Shown piece by piece: positions 1 through 16,900 of a stretch of DNA of 64,000 bases (position 1 is its first letter; each line of letters begins with the position of its first letter). Location of the stretch: positions 6,944,001-7,008,000 of the forward strand of contig JAJQJQ010000005.1 in NCBI GenBank assembly GCA_028622995.1. The letters run 5' to 3'. The translations under genes were made by a program, and so were the position numbers. Source of the DNA: Panagrolaimus kolymaensis (taxonomy: Eukaryota > Nematoda > Chromadorea > Rhabditida > Panagrolaimidae). A model generated the notes under the pieces. It searched no databases and was not told the DNA's origin. It saw nothing but the letters and a program-made list of their open reading frames with translations.

Positions 1-476
1 CGCAATTTAAAACAGCTTGTACTTCACCACCCGCTGGATCGCTGGGACCGCCTTCATTGCCATTAAACTGAAAATCAAAACAAATAAATAAATGAAACCA
101 ATAAATAGAAAATAATACCTGCATAAATACTGCACCACCACTTGCGGGACAAATAGCAATTAATTGAAGACAACCATTAACTGTGGTTGGTCCTTGAGAA
201 GTAGGGGTTTCAGTTCCAACTCCAGCCATGGGTGTAAATGTAATTTGTCCGGCGGTACAAGTAGTGCAAGCTTAAATAACTTAACTTAATAGAACAAAAC
301 AATTATCGTGATAACAAACCTGTGGTTGTTGTAGTAGTTGTTGTGGTGGTAGTGGTGGTAGTTGTAGTTGTTACCGCATCACCTGGTGTTCCACCAGGAT
401 TAGTAGCAATGCACCCATTTCCAACATAAAAAACGCATCCATAACAATAAATTAATATTATTACAAAACTTTTCAT
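1..476 (-). CDS. C6-domain (DUF281) secreted protein, 5' part
   Basis: Partial gene running off the left edge. Exons read 476-320, 270-119 and 67-1, joined through introns of about 50 bases with GT..AG ends and consistent phase. The start gives a hydrophobic signal-peptide-like stretch (MKSFVIILIYCYGCVFY), a short Gly/Pro segment, then an unbroken run of about 15 Thr, then CTTCTAG followed by QITFTPM, a later Cys-x(6)-Cys block and FNGNEGG. Known family: nematode extracellular C6 proteins have exactly this order of a Thr-rich tract, a C-T-T-C start and six conserved cysteines; function unknown, probably cuticle or extracellular matrix. The Thr tract is encoded by mixed ACN codons on the minus strand, so it is probably a selected mucin-like stalk rather than pure microsatellite slippage. 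The last Cys residues lie outside the window. Confidence 0.85.
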
Positions 477-1261
477 CTCCACTCGTTCAAAACTCTTTCT
501 TTGAAAATCAAAGATTCTTCTTTGAAAAATAAATGAAAAAAATGAACTTAAAAATTTGTTGAATCAGCGCAGTTGTTCATTCGGTTTTTGAATTGACTGA
601 CGACAATTTTGCAGCGGCTATCCGCCTCTTCCAAGTAAGTAAGTTCCTTAAAAAAAAAATGTTCATTGACTTTTTTTTACCTTTTGTAATCTTTTTTTTT
701 ATTCTTTCGAAAAGTCAAATGACCCACAAAATAACCTTAATTGTTCAAAAATGAAAGATGAATAAATTACTTTCGGATTTTTCTTCAGTTTTCAGTTTTA
801 TAATGCGATGATGATGTTTTTAGTAGTTCCATTGTTAAAAAAATAAAGTGAAAAAATAAAGGAGAATGTTACGCAAAAAAAAAAGAAAGTGAAATTAGTC
901 GCGATGATTTTTTTCCGGTATTGCTATGGTAGAGAAAAAAAGTATTCTAGAAAAAAAGGAGTTCCAAAATTTACTTTAGTTCCCACTAAAACTTCTAGAA
1001 ATTTTTTTTATCTTTTGTTCACTAAATAAATGGAAGCAACAAAACATTCTGATTTTCAGATTTTCAATGCTACTCAGCTATTGAAAATAGAGGGATGTAA
1101 TTTTGCCCTGTCATAAACCCTTAAATCAAAAGCAAAATAAACAAGAAATTTTTGAAATGTTTTAAAAGAAAAAACAAAGACAAGTTGCAGAAAATTATTA
1201 TTATTTTAGGATAAAAATCTGGAATTCTATTATGTTAAATCATATATACTTGTAAGAATAA
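477..1261. other. Intergenic, AT-rich
   Basis: About 800 bases of homopolymer-rich AT sequence between the C6 gene and the P450 remnant. It should contain the promoter of the minus-strand C6 gene at its left end. I see no open frame, RNA gene or repeat that I can support. Confidence 0.6.
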
Positions 1262-1790
1262 TGGAAAACCCATTTATTCGACATTGTGATCGTAATGCAT
1301 TGATGTTTTCATTTTTTCCCATTGTATACAAAGATGTCACCCGAACTTCGAATTAAATGACAGATATTTTTTTATGAAACAAATTAATATATTCATAAAA
1401 AAGAAATCAATTATAAAACAGATAGCGAACCAACAGATTATGTTGAAAAATTTTTGAGGAAACGATATGCTTTGGAAAAAGATGGAGTAAAAGATCATAC
1501 TTTTACTTAAACTTTTAAAAAGTTCATGAAAGTTTTTATCATATCTCTTTTTAGCGACAATCAACTTTATGGAACTTGTTTAGACCTTTGGATAGCGGAA
1601 CAAGAAACCACATCGAATACCATTTCATGGTTGGTAATTTATTTGATGATAAATCCCGAAGCGCAAAAAAAGCTTCATCAAGAACTTGATCGAGCTATTG
1701 GTGGGGATGGTTTTATAACCCTTGATGATAAAGCTGAACTTAATTATACTAATACCGTTTTTGCACAAAGATTCTGTAATTAGTTCGATG
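1262..1790 (+). pseudogene. Cytochrome P450 (CYP) remnant
   Basis: A decayed piece of a nematode microsomal P450. One stretch (about 1408-1509) translates as a run containing SEPTDYVEKFLRKRYALEKDG, the segment before helix I; after an intron ending at 1553 comes DNQLYGTCLDLWIAEQETTS, helix I with its oxygen-binding A-x-x-[ED]-T-[TS] motif (here AEQETT), then NTISWLVIYLMINPEAQKKL and the start of helix J-K. The donor expected after codon TTT-AC at 1509 reads TT instead of GT, so the first exon runs into a stop. After about 1775 the frame is lost near QRFCN. No heme-binding Cys motif or N-terminal anchor follows. Some weak homology may extend left to about 1262. Interpreted as a non-functional fragment. 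Confidence 0.7.
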
Positions 1791-1799
1791 AAAAGCATT

Positions 1800-3305
1800 C
1801 AAATGGCTTTCGATAAGAATTTTTCGTGGTCGGTAATTTTGTGTGTGAATAGCTAGTTACAAGAAACATTTATAAATCCTATGAGACATATTTAATGTTG
1901 ATATTTCATTTATCATCAAATTTTTGTGTACTTCAAATAATTTACAAATTGCTAAATTAGAGTTTTTTGTAACTAATAATTTATTCAATGATGATAAAAA
2001 AAACCATAATTTAAAGTCCTTTAAATGTTTTTTAAGAATAAAAAGAGTGACAGAATGTATTTATACCCATTTTTTGCATAAAGCATAAACTAGAAAAAGA
2101 AGCAAGCACATTATAAGCACAAAAACATTTCCTTGTGCTTGTAGACTGACGGCCGCAGACAACTCTTTACTGCTATATTTTTGCCTTAGCGCCCAAAGCT
2201 CACCTCGAACAAAACAAAAAATAGCGGCAGAACTAAAAATAAAAAACAAAGCAAGAAGGAAAAATATATATAAAGCTCCCAAACAACGAGCACAAAAAAT
2301 GCCCAGTAGTTAAACCAATGGCGGCTGCAAAGAAAGCAGCAGTCTTGTATGAATCCTTTTTACAAACTCCGTTTTTGTCTGCTTTCATTTTCTCAAACGT
2401 CTGGTATTTTGAACTTTTAATTTTTCTTTATCTTCATCTTTTTTGTCACCAAAAAGAAAAACACATGAAACTCAGGATGTTGTTCAAAAAGCATGGTCTC
2501 TGTTTTTTTTTAATGATAAAGGGTATTAGAGCGTCACAAAAACGTTTCAACTCTTTTATAGTTCCCTTGGAATAATCATTTGAATGAAAATGTTATTTTT
2601 TCTAGCTTGTGCTTTTCACAGCCGATCAAAGAGACATCAGCGATAATTTATACTTTTTGTTTTAAAACCATTTTATTTTTTTCGTTGTCCTGGTTGCGTA
2701 TTAATACCAATAGTGAAGAGCTTCATTTTTCAAATAACACTTTTTCTTCGAAGTTTATTATTTCAAAAGAGTGTTCTGTTCTTTGCTTTGTTTTTTAGGC
2801 TGCCATTTTTTTATACCTGATCTTTTTTGTTGCGCAATTTTTTTTGAAAGATTCCAGAGTCTGAACCTTTAAAAATGTGTGCAAACCTTTTTTTATTCAA
2901 TTGAAATTCCCACCTCTGCGCCACTCGTTTTTTTTATTAAATCATAAACCAAATATTATATCATCAAAAAATTTGAATTAAATTTCCATATCTATAAAAA
3001 TATTATAATCATACCCATATTATAAACATTCCATCGAGAAAAAAGATCTTTTTCCCATTATCATCGTGCGTTTCAGGTCTAAAAAGACACAAATCAAAAA
3101 AGGATCCGTGAATTTTTTAGGTACGCTCAATATTTTTTTTCTTCATTGTCCTCAAAAATTGTGGTATCAAAAATTATATTTTGTGATATTTCTTAACAAA
3201 AGACGGGTCCTTTAAAAGAAAAAGCGGTGAATTTTTTTATTGGAATGTTTGTTGTTGCTGCTTTCTTTAATTGTTGAATTTTAAAAAATCTACGAAATAA
3301 TAATC
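1800..3305. other. Intergenic between P450 remnant and MRP gene
   Basis: AT-rich DNA upstream of the ABC transporter. Apart from the weak minus-strand hydrophobic frame described separately near 2.06-2.28 kb, the open frames here (for example 2318-2575 and 2580-2798 on plus) have no recognisable motifs and look like chance openings. The last few hundred bases should hold the MRP promoter; no clear splice acceptor lies directly before its ATG. Confidence 0.55.
2061..2282 (-). pseudogene. Possible multi-pass membrane receptor remnant
   Basis: An open frame of about 73 codons without a normal ATG, made of two hydrophobic segments (starting GALYIFFLLALFFIF and VFVLIMCLLLFLVY) around a polar loop containing LWALRQKYSSKELSAAVSLQ. 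The loop plus following helix vaguely recalls the segment before a late transmembrane helix of nematode chemoreceptors, but I cannot name the family. There is an overlapping stop-free piece in another frame upstream (about 2282-2390 rev). It could be a chance frame; treated as a weak candidate for a decayed membrane-protein gene. Confidence 0.18.
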
Positions 3306-8584
<5,279 letters not shown>

Positions 8585-9359
8585 ATAATATGATAATGAT
8601 CTTTCAAAATACTATTACTTTTTATATTTGTTATTTTTTTGTATTCATATCTGTTTCTCCTTACTTAGATATCACACGTTTAGTTGTTTTTGGTAGTTGT
8701 GCCAAAAGCTTGCCCCAGATTTTGAATTCATTTCAAAATCAAATTTAGCTTTTTAGTAGCAGCTTCAATTTAATTTCTTTAAAATATTCCGACTTTGCAA
8801 TGTTTTATGGTAACAAAAAAAGATACTACCGCATATCTTTCCTTCCTTCATTGATTTACTTAATAATATTTTTTATTACTGTTTTGTATTTTTTCCATAA
8901 TATAAACGGTGTATTTGAAAAAAATGTTTATAATAAAAATACAATTGAACTTTTTTATTTTGTTATTGTCTCCCATAAAATTTTTTTAACATACTTATGC
9001 ATTGCATGTTTTTTTCCCAAGTTTAATCGCACAAACACGCATGACAAAATTCGATGAATTTACTTCCTCGAAAATCGAATGGTTTTTTTCTTTATTTTTT
9101 GATGAGATGAAAATTCTTTTGCAAATTAAACTCATATATGGTCGATGCCCAAATGAGTAAGTTTTTTTTATTAAATAAAACCATGTCTCATGCTTTTTTT
9201 ATTTGCAAGATTATACATAAATATTTTGCAGTTATCTTACGATAGATACCATGACTAGAAAATCTTATGATCTCCGTCTGTAACATTAATTAAAGAGAGT
9301 GTTAATTCGTTTTAACGAGATTTAATTACTAAAATTATATACGATAAATATGTATATTA
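8585..9359. other. Intergenic, 3' of MRP gene
   Basis: AT-rich sequence between the MRP stop codon and the Tc1/mariner-like insertion. The plus-strand open frame at 8800-9057 is hydrophobic and low complexity with no recognised motif; I do not call it a gene. Confidence 0.6.
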
Positions 9360-10072
9360 CACTCACAAAAAAAAGGGACCTATATCATCCAAAAACTTGT
9401 ACATTATTCATCTTTCAAATGGATCCCCGTGAAGAAGCATGTAGAAGCTCTACTTGTACACAATAGTCCTCTAATATGATGAAATTGTCTTAAAACTTGG
9501 ACAAAATTAAAAAAATTTGGACAAAAAAAAATAGTAAAAAATTTTTTTACCATCCTCCGCGAATATATTTTCCTTGTAATTGTTTTCCAAATCAAAGATC
9601 TGAATATCCAAAAATTAAATGCTTTTATTGAAGCTTTCGGTCGAGCACTAAGTAACCCGCCGTTACCGTTGCATAGCCATTAGTCGTGGTACTTTTCCTT
9701 GTATACCAACGCCCTTCAGTTAAAAATACATTGACGGAAGAGCGCAGGCACAATGAAAAGTCACACAATTGATAGCATAGCAGCAATCATTAAAAATAAT
9801 GAGATCGGTTTATGTTTGAAACAACCAAAGCTTGAACCTTTACGTTATCATCCAAAATGAAGAAGCGATGAATCGAAATTGCGTGCCAGAGAACCAAAGA
9901 AAAATAGTTTGTCTATTTTCATGGACACATTTGTTTAATAAGGTAGATACTATAACTTGTCCATCAAAAGATGACAATATGTACAACCCAAAAGACGAAA
10001 ACAACTTTTGGAGTCGGAAAAAATAGTGTATATCAAACTCCAAAACAAAAAGAGACACTTTTTTTGTGAGTG
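9360..10072. mobile_element. Decayed Tc1/mariner-like element (TA target)
   Basis: The left end reads CACTCACAAAAAAA after a TA (9358-9359), and the right end is the reverse complement (TTTTTTTGTGAGTG) followed by TA (10073-10074). Fourteen-base inverted ends flanked by TA dinucleotides are the signature of Tc1/mariner insertion. The 713-base interior has no intact transposase frame. On the minus strand, around 9540-9600, it encodes WKTITRKIYSRR, resembling the region near the C-terminus of Tc1-type transposases (W..l.RKiY), which suggests a deleted copy rather than a pure MITE. That internal resemblance is weak; the termini are the main evidence. Confidence 0.6.
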
Positions 10073-10074
10073 TA

Positions 10075-10518
10075 GATGAAAAATAAAATAGGAAAAGGCA
10101 TTGAACCGAAAACCTCCTTTTTTAATTTAAATTACCCAAAAAAATTTTGATTAGTATCAAAGTTTTTCTTTGTGATGGTGGTGATGATCAGAAACTCAAC
10201 TAATCGTTACTCTTTTCAACTTGATTCTGTCTCTTTCCTTCAAACCAATGTGGTGGCGAAAAAATAAATGTTCAGAAGACCACGAAAAAAATAAAATTAA
10301 AGATTTGTTTCGTGTTTTTCTTTTCTTCTTCCTAATTTCTTTTTAGTTTTTGAGAAAATTGAGGTAAATCTTTGGTGAAGAAAAAAATTTGGGGTGATGA
10401 TGATAGTGATTTTGTGGTTGGTGACCACACCCAAATAAATTTTCAAATCACTTTAGTCTTTAGCCCTTATATTTTTTCGATTTGAACATGTTTTGTTTGA
10501 AAGTTAAAAAAATATGTT
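10075..10518. other. Intergenic between two insertions
   Basis: AT-rich sequence with long A/T runs and GATGATG-type short repeats, lying between the Tc1-like element and the TTAA-flanked foldback element. I see no gene. Confidence 0.6.
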
Positions 10519-10522
10519 TTAA

Positions 10523-10908
10523 AGGACCCTGTTCATTTCATCTTTTTTGAAATTTGTTTTCAAAAACCGCGGCTGGATATTCCATCATGCCGCAACATTG
10601 CAAAATGCAAAAGCCTTTGTTCCAATACTTAGAAAATTTTTGAATTTTTTTGTTTTTTTCTGATGATGCACATATGTAGCTACTCTTCTAAATAGCTTTA
10701 CGACACTCATCATCATATTAAAAGTAATGAATATAGGTAGTATTAATGCTATAAGACTTCATCATGTAGGCGAAATTCTCAAAAAAACAAAAAATTTTCT
10801 AAGTATTGGAACAAAGGCTTTTGCATTTTGCAATGTTGCGGCATGATGGAATATCCAGCCGCGGTTTTTGAAAACAAATTTCAAAAAAGATGAAATGAAC
10901 AGGGTCCT
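10523..10908. mobile_element. TTAA-flanked foldback element (piggyBac-like MITE)
   Basis: A 386-base element whose ends are a 119-base inverted repeat with no mismatch that I can find (10523-10641 against 10790-10908). Both ends start AGGACCCTG inward and are bordered by TTAA (10519-10522 and 10909-10912), the target-site duplication of piggyBac-type transposons. The 148-base centre is AT-rich, with no open frame. Perfect arms indicate a recent insertion or selection or conversion between arms. A transcript through it would form a long double-stranded hairpin. It is non-autonomous; no transposase is present in the window. Confidence 0.88.
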
Positions 10909-10912
10909 TTAA

Positions 10913-13900
10913 GGCACAGAAAAAAAAATTCATTTCGTATAGCGTGATAAAAACATAAAATGGTAATTTATCGAATTGTGACGTAAGCTAATTACCCTCT
11001 TTTTCATATTTTACATTTAAATTACAAATTAAAATTTATTTTAACACCCATTTTCGATAAAATAAATCAAAGAGCGATCAAAACTTTATTTTTCCCACTT
11101 AGATCAAACTACGATGTTCATAAAAATTTAATGATGTCAAGTACAGTACAGTATCTTAATTTAAAATAAAAAAGAAAGATGCCAAGATAATGTGTGATAG
11201 GTAGATACGTGATTGCTCCCAATTTGTTTTTCTGAATTTAATTGTTTTGAATAAAAAAAAAGTTTGTGCTTTGATGGTCGAAATTAACTACAAATAAATT
11301 AATTTCTAAACATTTTTTATGGATACCCTATAAAGCTAATACGTGCCGTTGTAAATATGATATTAATAATGGTCAAAAAAAGTTTTTTATTTTAAAATAT
11401 CAATCCTCAGTTAAAAATTTAACATTTATGAACCCTGAATTTTTTAAAGCGACCGAAAATATTTTTTAGTATTTATAATTAGTATTATTTTAAAATAACT
11501 TCTCAAAGAAAAATTTTAATAATCCCAGCACACATCTTAACGAAGATGAAATTGAATTTGAGAGAGTTCATTGACTAACAAAAGGCATTGCAATAAAGAA
11601 ATTTTTGTCTTCATCCTTTGTATTTGTTTATGGTATTTTCTATCTAATTGCGGAAGCTTAATGCTACTACTCTCTTTAAAAGAGAATGTTTTTTCCAGCT
11701 TCCTTTCTTGAAGCCATTATCCACTTCTATGTATTTTAAAATTTTACAGGTCATCATCATTCACGCGTTTTTGTAAACCACATGCTTTTTTTCTTCGAAT
11801 GATAAGTGTTTTGTTTATCACATTTCCTCCTTTGACTTCATCATCAGACGAATTGGCAGTACATCGTCTCTAAGCTACCTTACCAAAAAAAATCCCCACG
11901 TGGTTTTAACTATTCAAAAAAACACTTAAAAAATGCTCTTTCCTTTAAAAAAAATACGTTCATTGTCGGTAATAAAAGTCAAAATGTTATTTTAAAGTTA
12001 AGCTAAAGCACTCAAAAATTTGCACGTAATCCACATAGTTTGCGAGAATATCTTTTTTTTGTTCCTTATGCCATTTTTCGTGACATTGTCGTCATCAACA
12101 ACCAACGAGGACGACTTAAATGTTTCTAGTTGAACTTTGAGTTCATTTTCATTCATTCATTTCAAAGTTTAACAAGCTTTTAAGCAACAGCGATCTTGTA
12201 GTAAAGTAAAAGTACCCATTGAGAAAAAAAAGATGAGGTAAATAAAAGATGTGTGCTTTTTGTGGTTTGTTTCATCAATGAAAAAAGAAGGTGAGGGAAT
12301 TTTAAAAGACTGATAAAACATACACGCATACTTGAAATTTTGAAATTTTTTGTCATAGAATATTTCAATGTGATTATGATTTCATTATTCAATTTATGGC
12401 TCTATTCAACGTCGACTAAGAAAGGAATGAAAGTGTCATAAGGAACTTAATTACAATATCTTTGTGGAAACATTACTCGGTATTACTGTAACCGCACCCA
12501 AAATACAACCTAATTTTCGACCAAAAACAAACATAGTCAGCAGTCAAGAATCAGAAAAATATTTATAATCTTGTTAAAAAATTTAAGTTATTTTCAAGCC
12601 GACAACCTTCTTTTATGTCTCAAGACTTGTTGTTTTCTTGTAATTTTTTGGTCGATAATTTTTCAAAAAGAAAATTATTTTTTATTTTGCAGCAAAACAA
12701 CATACAAACAAAACGATCGGTCCACAAAAATAATCGCACTAAAATTGAACTAAAAAAAACTCGTCATTGAAATTATAGTCGGTGTTTACATATTTTCTTT
12801 TTAATTTCAAGTCTATTCTTACTATTTTTAATAAACATTTTTGAAAAAATTTCAGTACAAAATAATGAAATCCGAATAAATAAAATTTTTCTTTTCCTTT
12901 TTTAGAAGGAAAATAATTGTTTTTGATTGATCAACAAACCCTTTAGGAACGCCATTTTTTATATTTAATCTGCAATCAACATCATTAAAAAAATAAAATG
13001 TTAAGAATGCGCAAGTTTTAGTGCAGTTTTTTTGGGTTGCGAAAAGATTGAAAGCTTGATTGTTATGGATGAATGCTCAAATTCTTTGCAACAGGGTACA
13101 CTAGAAGTAGGAGGAAAAGTGCATGATGATTTTCGTTCCATAAAAAGTAACACATTAAAAAAAATAGTTGGTTTAAAAGCAACAAGTAAAATAAAGTGTA
13201 TCGAATCAAAGTTTAGGTAATTTGATCTCATTGACGACGACATTGATGAGAATGATGATGTCGTCGGTTTGTTGGATATTCTCAGAACCTCGAGGCGAGG
13301 AGGACACAAATGTTAAAATGATTTACGTCAAATCTTTTTCTTAGAATAAGTGAAAGGAGCTTAAAATAGCTTTGAAATAGGATGAAAATTTTTTTATCAT
13401 CAGGTGGTGAAAAAGTTAAGGAAATAGATCCAATGTAAAATGAGGAGTTTTATAGAAAAAAATAATTCAAAAGAAATCTAGCAATTTTAACTTTTTTTTA
13501 TTCAATCAAATGTCCAAATATCTGGGTTGTGGCCTTCATAATCTAATCAATTTGTTACATAAAAAATCACTTTGGTCATTGATCAAACTTTGAAATAGTC
13601 TCTTCTCTATCATATCAGACAGGTTGACTCAATTTTATGCAACATGATTTTATTTTATTCGAAAATGGAATGTTGTTTTTGTGTTAATTTTTTTTTCTTG
13701 ACAAAACTTTTTTTCATCATCAAATTAGATCAAACGATTTTAGTGGGGTGAAAAAAAAAACATTCAAAATAATTTTTAGTCGTTTCAAACTTATTTCACA
13801 TTACTGAACTCTCAAGAAATTGCCAGTAAAGTGTTTCTTTTCTTCATTTTCGTCGTCTTCGGTGCTATTTGAGAATAACAATAATAAACAACAAGTTTAA

Positions 13901-16900
13901 AAAAATATCAGCAAAAAAAACTCGAAGCAAAATAAAAAAAAGTAAAACGCACTGAAGTGAAAAAAAGAGAATAGGAAAAAATAGCGATGTACCTATAAAA
14001 GAAAAATAAATTTATCACTTTTTCTTTTAACGTTTTTTGTTATAATTTTTTGGGTGCACGAATGCCTTTCGGGTCTTTTTTGTTTCTGATTTATCATTAA
14101 ACAAGGAAGCAAAAGAATTTTCAGACACCCACGTGAACTTAAATTTTTTTTTTTCAAGCTCTGTGTACTACTAACTAACTAACTAATAAACTTGTTTATG
14201 TCTTTCTCTTTACGTTTTTTTTCTTGCAAAAATATATTAAAAAAATAATCAAAAATTTCATAGCAAAAGATGAGAAACAAAAAAAACTAATGATACTCTC
14301 TTGTTTGAAAAATCAAAAATCTATTTTTAGATATTTTTACGGTTTTTTAAAGAAAAAATGAAGGAATCGCAATCAAATTTTCATTGATCGCCAAAGGCAA
14401 TAATATAGAAATTGCTCGCTCACCCCGCACATCACTATCATCACCCAACAACCAACCACAGCATCAGCCATTTCATGACAAACTAATTAGATCTTTGTCT
14501 CTCTCTCACACACACATACACTTCCAAAGACATTATTACTAATTTTAGATGGAAGAAAAAAAACCTAATTCTCTTTAGTCTTTTTTTGATCACAAGAAAA
14601 AAAAGGTTAAAAATAGACATGACCTTACTAAAAATAGAAAAAAAATTAGATAAAATTAAAAGTTTGCGGAAATTTTTGCTTTTTTTGTTTCAAAACAAAA
14701 AGCACAAAAAAGAGATGTTGGCGGAGGAAATCAGAGATTATTATAAATAAACAGGAAATGTGTTTTGCAAATATCAATAATTGACACTTATGATAATTGG
14801 ATAAAAATAGAAAAATAATAATCTAAAATTAGGCATCACAAATTTCAATGAAAGTTCAAAGTTTTGATATGCAAATAAAATCGTCATTAACCAAATATGT
14901 AAGCCAGTGACTTCAACAACCTTACAGTATTATTCTGTTCTGCCGTGGTGCTTCAGCTTGTGACATTTTTGTTTATTTTTTTATTTTGTTTGAACGCTTC
15001 AATGTTTTTTGATGTTCTTGATATTTTATTATGTCATAGTTGCTTATGATTTTTTGACAATTTTTAGCTATAAGTTTTTTTCTTCCCATAATCACAATAT
15101 GTACGTCATAAAACGATCGCATTTGGATATCAAATTTCGTGTCTGCTTGCGTAAGTTAGTTATATCTATTATTATCTTTCCTCCTCATTCTCATCCTCAT
15201 CGTTTCCCGGAAGATCTTTTTTTTTTTCATTCATATTTTCGATATTGCTCAATCTCGTGTTTATTATTTTTGTTTCAAATGTTTTAAATCGCAAAAAGTT
15301 TTACAGGACATAAAAATTTATTTAAAAATGTGTTTCACAACAAAAAATGAAATTTCACAGCAAGAAACAAGTGAGTTTTAAACAATTTCGAGATCGTTCG
15401 ATTGAGAACAAAAAAAATGAGTGAAGTAAAAAAACAATAAATACAAAAATTTAAAAATGGAAAAACAATAAATTATTCGCTCGAATGTATCAGATACTGA
15501 TTACAACCCTATTACATATTACCGCTAGGCGGCATAAATATTAAACAAAAAAAAAAGAGATATGTCATAAATATGAGAAATTCGAAATTACATCTTCGTT
15601 GACTAGTTTATTTTTAAGGAGATGAGTTCATTTAGAATATTATTAATAATAAAGCTTGTGTTGCTGGGAAATGTGTATTTGTAAAAACACTTGTTGATGT
15701 CGATCGCATAATAATCATTGAAGCTTCTTCTTTTTTAAGTTGAAGTCTTCCATGTTGGAGTAATACCATTTTTAATCGTCGTTATCCATTATCAAGTGTG
15801 TGCGTGTATGGTAATCGTTATCAAGTGATTTGAGAATCATATCAAATTCACTGGGATTCGTTGTTAAAAAAAATACATCGTTGTCAAGATTTTCTTCGAT
15901 GATATGCTTTAAGTCGACAACGTTTATCAAATATACCCATTTTAATTATGGAATATTTTGAAGATTTCATAATAATAATAATTATAATATTATGAATCAA
16001 CAAAATAATAATTTTAATATAAATCTACGCAGTTGTCGTCAAGACCAAAGCGCCACGGTGGAAGGCAAGCAGCCATAGATACAGTAAATATTTTTTTTGA
16101 TCAAAATTGTAAACAAAAAAATGATCAAAAAATAAAACAAAACAAAAAATAAAATTCAGACAGAATAAACAATTGAATAATAATTTCAAATTGTTTTAAT
16201 AATAGCAGAAATGGATAATGAAACAAAATTATAGCCTCTTTATCGCTTAATTTTAACAGCTTATATTTTTCTTTTGGGTCTCCGATTGAGCTCTGACTTT
16301 ATTGTGGGCCCTTCAAAGACTTATATATTGTTCCAATATTTTTTTTGGGTATAGCTTTGACGGGCGTGGCGACATCATTTTCATTTCAACCAACCGAGCC
16401 TTAGTTCCCCCTTTTTTTTCAATGGATCTAATGTCTTGGGCGTGGTTTTTAACAACAGCAAGAAAAAGAAAAAAACAAGGGAGGTCTTTTGCGTCATAAA
16501 TGTAAGTGCAACCAACAACGGTCGACGAGAAAAATGTTCCTTTGCTATTTTTTTTTTTGTGAGATTTTTAAAATTGCGTGGGGATAAATATGCAGCTTGC
16601 TTTTGTTTATTTGTTGTTATTATTATTATTAGTAATCTTCTCGAATGAAAAAAAGCATGAAATAAGTTTGACAAAGAAAGAATGATCCGGAAATATGTAC
16701 ATATATTTTTATGAACTGGTCAAAAACAATCAAAAAAAGGAAAAAAATTGACGACATTGATAAAAACCAAAACGTTTGCTCAATTTTGTGTGAGAAGAAA
16801 CAATATCGAGAAAGAAAGAAGGTGGTGATCGCGGTCACATCATCGGAAATCATTAATCATAAATAATTGTACCAAAATGATGCCAAAAATTGAAGTATTG

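Noticed and set aside
13001..13309. 102-codon minus-strand frame in the gene-poor region
   Set aside because: No ATG at its start, Ser/Phe-rich composition, no motif and no convincing partner exon; it overlaps a plus frame of similar quality, suggesting chance.
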